A stretch of DNA of 64,000 bases, from positions 2,066,501 to 2,130,500 of the forward strand of contig JAGYJG010000001.1 in the NCBI GenBank assembly GCA_018402155.1. The letters are read 5' to 3'. Both the position numbers and the translations under genes were made by a program. Source of the DNA: Bacteroidia bacterium (lineage in GTDB: Bacteria > Bacteroidota > Bacteroidia > NS11-12g > UBA9320). Position 1 is the stretch's first letter, and the number at the start of each line of letters is the position of its first letter. Positions 61,050-64,000 of this stretch are shown here, one piece after another. A model generated the notes under the pieces. The model was not told where the DNA came from. It ran no database searches and saw only the letters and a list, made by a program, of their open reading frames with translations.

Positions 61050-62279
61050 CTATACTAAAAGTCTTACTGGCTCTTCTAATAATTCGGCGAAAGTTTTGAG
61101 GAAATTGGCACCTGTCACTCCGTCTACTGCTCTATGATCACAGCTTAATGTAACTTTCATAACGTGACCAGGTTTCATTTCACCGTTTTCTACGATTATC
61201 GTTTCTTTGGAACTACCTACAGCAAGGATGCAAGCATCTGGCGGATTTACAATAGCGGTAAACTCATCTATACCAAACGCTCCTAAATTAGATATGGTGA
61301 AGGTATTACCCTCCCAATCTTGAGGTTTTAGCTCCTTGTTTTTGGCTTTGGTAGCCAATTCCTTTACTTCAGCACCAATTTGCGAAAGCGACTTGTTATC
61401 GGCAAAGCGGACTACGGGGACTAGCAGACCGTCATCTATGGCAACAGCCACACCAATATGAACATGGTGATTTTTACGAATTTTATCACCTAACCAAGAA
61501 GAATTCACATTGGGATGACTTTTAAGCGCAACAGCAGCAGCTTTTATAATGATGTCATTTATAGATATTCTGTTTTCAGTGTATTCATTCATGCGTTTCC
61601 GTGCAGCAAGTACGGCATCCATTTTTATTTCTTTGGTAAGATAAAAATGCGGTGCACTGAATTTACTTTCAGATAGTCTTTTGGCTATTGTTTTTCGCAT
61701 TTGAGACACTGGAACGTCGTCATAGCTTTCTACACCAATAGCAGTTTTGCTAGATGTAGCAGAGGGCACGTAGCTTTCTATGTCTTTTTTAGTTATTCTA
61801 CCATTATCTCCCGATCCAGAAACTAAAGAAAGATCAATTCCTTTCTCTGAGGCAATAGACTTAGCCAAAGGAGAAGCAAATATGCGACCACTAGTGTTAA
61901 TCGAAGAATTGGTTAATGTATCTACATTTGGTGTGGAAGGAGTATTTGTTATACTTTCCACTACAGGTGAAGTCTCGACAGTCGAACTTTCCGAAGGCTT
62001 TTCAGTTGCTGGTGAATCTTTCAGCAGGTGCTCAAAATCTTCACCTTTTTTGCCTATAACAGCAATTACGGTCTCAACTGGTACGGTTTCTCCTTCTTTA
62101 GCCAAATAGAGTACCTCTCCTTTTTCAAAATTTTCTAGTTCCATTGTGGCTTTATCAGTTTCCACATCAGCTATCATTTCGCTTGACTTTACGGTGTCTC
62201 CTATTTTCACAAACCAAGTTACGATGGTACCCTCTTCCATCGTGTCGCTCATTCTAGGTAATTTTATTGCTACTGCCAT
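61050..62279 (-). CDS. pdhC: pyruvate dehydrogenase E2 (dihydrolipoamide acetyltransferase)
   Basis: E2 moves the acetyl group from lipoamide to CoA in the pyruvate dehydrogenase complex. From the ATG at 62279 the protein has 409 residues: one lipoyl domain with the lipoylated Lys43 (DVETDKATMEL), a Pro/Ser/Thr-rich linker, the E1/E3-binding domain (FASPLAKSIASEKGIDLS, GDNGRITKKDI) and the catalytic domain with CDHRAVDG near the C-terminus. Many Bacteroidota E2 proteins carry two lipoyl domains, so this is a short form. A -7 element TAGTTTTG (62308-62301, minus) supports the start. Frames further upstream run into thyA. Confidence 0.93.
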   Translation of the reverse strand: MAVAIKLPRMSDTMEEGTIVTWFVKIGDTVKSSEMIADVETDKATMELENFEKGEVLYLAKEGETVPVETVIAVIGKKGEDFEHLLKDSPATEKPSESSTVETSPVVESITNTPSTPNVDTLTNSSINTSGRIFASPLAKSIASEKGIDLSLVSGSGDNGRITKKDIESYVPSATSSKTAIGVESYDDVPVSQMRKTIAKRLSESKFSAPHFYLTKEIKMDAVLAARKRMNEYTENRISINDIIIKAAAVALKSHPNVNSSWLGDKIRKNHHVHIGVAVAIDDGLLVPVVRFADNKSLSQIGAEVKELATKAKNKELKPQDWEGNTFTISNLGAFGIDEFTAIVNPPDACILAVGSSKETIIVENGEMKPGHVMKVTLSCDHRAVDGVTGANFLKTFAELLEEPVRLLV

Positions 62280-62300
62280 GTTTTTTATCTTTACGCCCCG

Positions 62301-62308
62301 CAAAACTA
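62301..62308 (-). promoter_or_regulatory. -7 promoter element (TAGTTTTG) of pdhC
   Basis: An exact TAnnTTTG on the minus strand lies 21 nt before the pdhC ATG. Confidence 0.5.
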
Positions 62309-62391
62309 AACATCCAAGTTTAAATATTGTTGAGAACGGTAATATAATACAGTATTTTATTTCCCATAAATAAACCTTGCTTTGTAACCCA

Positions 62392-63186
62392 ATGAGAGAG
62401 TACGAAGATTTTCTGAGACATGTGTATGAAAATGGAATCCAAAAAACGGATAGAACAGGCACAGGAACTACAAGTGTATTTGGCGGGCAACTTCGGTTTA
62501 ACCTAGCCCACTCCTTTCCTTTAATTACTTCCAAAAAAGTTCACTGGAAATCAGTCGTACACGAGCTTTTATGGTTTTTAAAAGGCGAAACTAACATTCA
62601 GTATCTCAAAGATCACAAGGTAAAAATTTGGGATGCTTGGGCAGATGAAAATGGTGAACTAGGCCCCGTATATGGAAAACAGTGGAGAGCTTGGGAAGCC
62701 ACCAATGGCGAAAAAATAGATCAAATACAATATGTGCTTGACACTCTAAAAACTAACCCAGATAGCAGAAGAATTGTAGTGAACGCCTGGAATGTAGGTG
62801 AACTCAATGACATGGCCCTTACTCCTTGCCATTGCTTATTCCAATTCTATGTGGCCAATGGCAAATTGAGCTGCCAACTCTACCAACGTAGTGCTGATTT
62901 GTTTTTGGGCGTTCCTTTCAACATAGCAAGCTATGCACTACTTACCCTTATGATAGCCCAGGAGGTTGGCTTGCAGCCAGGAGAATTTGTGCATAGCTTT
63001 GGCGATGCACATATTTATAGCAATCATTTTCAGCAAGTAGAGGAGCAATTGAGTAGAGAAGTACGCCCTTACCCTACAGTAAAATTAAACCCAAAGAAAC
63101 GCTCTGTTTTTGATTTTGTGTATGAAGATTTTGATGTGATAGGTTACAACCCACATCCCAGAATAAGTGCTCCTGTATCAGTTTGA
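62392..63186 (+). CDS. thyA: thymidylate synthase
   Basis: ThyA methylates dUMP to dTMP with methylene-THF. From the ATG at 62392 the protein has 264 residues, the same length as E. coli ThyA. It shows [18 protein letters not shown], the catalytic Cys146 in [32 protein letters not shown] and [15 protein letters not shown] start at 62377 would overlap a promoter-like TTGCTTTG (62377-62384) that ends 7 nt before the chosen ATG. The gene diverges from pdhC, and no folA lies within the window downstream. Confidence 0.96.
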   Translation: MREYEDFLRHVYENGIQKTDRTGTGTTSVFGGQLRFNLAHSFPLITSKKVHWKSVVHELLWFLKGETNIQYLKDHKVKIWDAWADENGELGPVYGKQWRAWEATNGEKIDQIQYVLDTLKTNPDSRRIVVNAWNVGELNDMALTPCHCLFQFYVANGKLSCQLYQRSADLFLGVPFNIASYALLTLMIAQEVGLQPGEFVHSFGDAHIYSNHFQQVEEQLSREVRPYPTVKLNPKKRSVFDFVYEDFDVIGYNPHPRISAPVSV

Positions 63187-63545
63187 GGTAAGTTGCGCAT
63201 AAGCATTATTTCTGTTTGCTTTTTTGCGTAGTGAATAACGATGGAGAGTAGCGGCTTGTTTGCTTATGGTTACTAAGAAAACCTTTCCTGATAAAATTAA
63301 TTCTGTACTATTAGTCTAAGTTACATTTATACTCTTGAAAAAGCTCCCACTTAAAATCGAAAGCAAACCGTGTGGTTGAAATACAATATCAGTATGCGTT
63401 TGAAACAAAAAGGGTTAAGAGATGTTTGTGTTGTAGAGTAGTTGATTTTTAATTACTCAATGTGAGCTCAAATAACTTAATACTAGATAATTATCAGCCA
63501 GCACGTAAAGCTAAAGTCACTAATACGCCTCTTTCCTTAAAAAAA
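63187..63545. other. intergenic region, about 360 bp
   Basis: No coding frame with family resemblance, no clear terminator hairpin and no exact TAnnTTTG element were seen here. Confidence 0.35.
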
Positions 63546-64000
63546 TATGTACAGTAGCCTAAGTATAAAAGATTTAGAAAATTTAAGTGGTATAAAAGCC
63601 CATACCATTCGTATGTGGGAGAAGAGGCATAATATTTTTGATCCAAATAGAACTGATACGAACATCCGCTTGTACAGCAACGACGATTTAAAAAAGTTAC
63701 TAAATATTGCCTCGGTACTAGAACACGGCATGAAAATTAGTAAGGTCATAGCACTAAGCACAACCGAACTAAACGAAGAAATAGAACAATTACAACGAGA
63801 AAATATAGATGCGGCTAAAAAAATAGTAATAAATGAATTGATTGTAGCCACACTGCAGTGCAACGTAGTTTCATTTGAAACAATCTTTAGAGAATATATC
63901 AAAGAAAATGACGTAGAGCAGACTATGGAGGAGATTATTTATCCTTTGCTTGTACGTATTGGCTTAATGTGGACAGTAAGTAAGTTAAATCCTGCTCAAG
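63546..64000 (+). CDS. MerR-family regulator with B12-binding-type C-terminus, cut by window edge
   Basis: The ATG at 63546 opens a plus-strand frame that runs off the right edge after 151 codons. Residues about 3-70 form a MerR winged-helix DNA-binding domain (SIKDLENLSGIKAHTIRMWEKRH, NIRLYSNDDLKKLLNI). From about residue 85 it looks like the helical cap of a cobalamin-binding domain (VEQTMEEIIYPLLVRIGLMWTVSKLNPAQ), as in CarH/LitR-type light-sensing repressors. In that group the regulator often controls carotenoid genes, which would lie outside the window. The cobalamin-binding His motif is not visible. Confidence 0.82.

Noticed and set aside
1-64000. CRISPR arrays, rRNA genes, prophage or toxin-antitoxin pairs
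   Set aside because: No spaced short repeats, rRNA-like sequence, phage structural genes or typical toxin-antitoxin gene pairs were seen anywhere in the window.

Overview
The window is a stretch of bacterial chromosome from a member of the Bacteroidota, probably Flavobacteriales or a close relative. The reasons are the TAnnTTTG promoter element that recurs upstream of many genes, secreted proteins with type IX secretion (T9SS) sorting tails (both the PNP-type A tail and the gliding-type B tail), an Omp28-like lipoprotein, DUF2911 and DUF4286 proteins, a CrtA-like protein, TonB-family outer membrane barrels, and AT-rich DNA. Almost everything is ordinary core genome. I see no prophage, CRISPR array, rRNA operon or classical insertion sequence.

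Layout. 1-6.1 kb: 5' end of an S9 peptidase, a hydrolase, a 2OG-Fe(II) oxygenase, an RsmI-like methylase, a CrtA-like protein, a J-domain/KTSC protein and acetyl-CoA synthetase. 6.4-10.9 kb: yqhD, menB and the yicC-gmk-nadD operon, closed by a terminator shared with ftsH. 11-22 kb: ftsH, kbl, fhs, two SGNH hydrolases, tadA, gatA-tatA and 3-hydroxyanthranilate dioxygenase. 22.7-27 kb: a coupled unit of PIG-L deacetylase, a 39-residue membrane peptide and a sodium:solute symporter. 27-33 kb: DUF2911 protein, a lamin-tail T9SS protein carrying a nearly exact 510-bp internal duplication, and a GT39-like membrane protein. 33-41 kb: the minus-strand operon rluB-omp28-xerD-DUF4286, diverging from a plus-strand run of T9SS type B protein, ybeY, mnmG and an Ig-like lipoprotein. 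An exact parS consensus lies across the ybeY stop codon, so this part of the chromosome is probably origin-proximal. 41-55 kb: a very AT-rich gap, pheS, a tiny lipoprotein, a large T9SS protein, purL, a VIT1-like transporter, dxs, an FGE-like protein, rlmG and two Fe-S electron-transfer genes separated by a TonB-type barrel gene. 59.8-61 kb: tRNA-Phe followed by two tandem copies of a GIY-YIG endonuclease gene with GC-rich palindromes and a tRNA fragment, then tRNA-Pro. 61-64 kb: pyruvate dehydrogenase E2, thyA and the start of a MerR/B12-type regulator.

The most unusual structure is the tRNA-Phe/GIY-YIG locus. Each GIY-YIG copy carries the 3' end of the tRNA and its terminator. The second copy is preceded by a bare tRNA anticodon hairpin held between two 14-bp GC palindromes. 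It looks like a small tRNA-linked endonuclease element. Second in interest is a set of genes whose TAnnTTTG element ends only 4-6 nt before the start codon, which implies leaderless mRNAs. Those motifs also settle several start codons.
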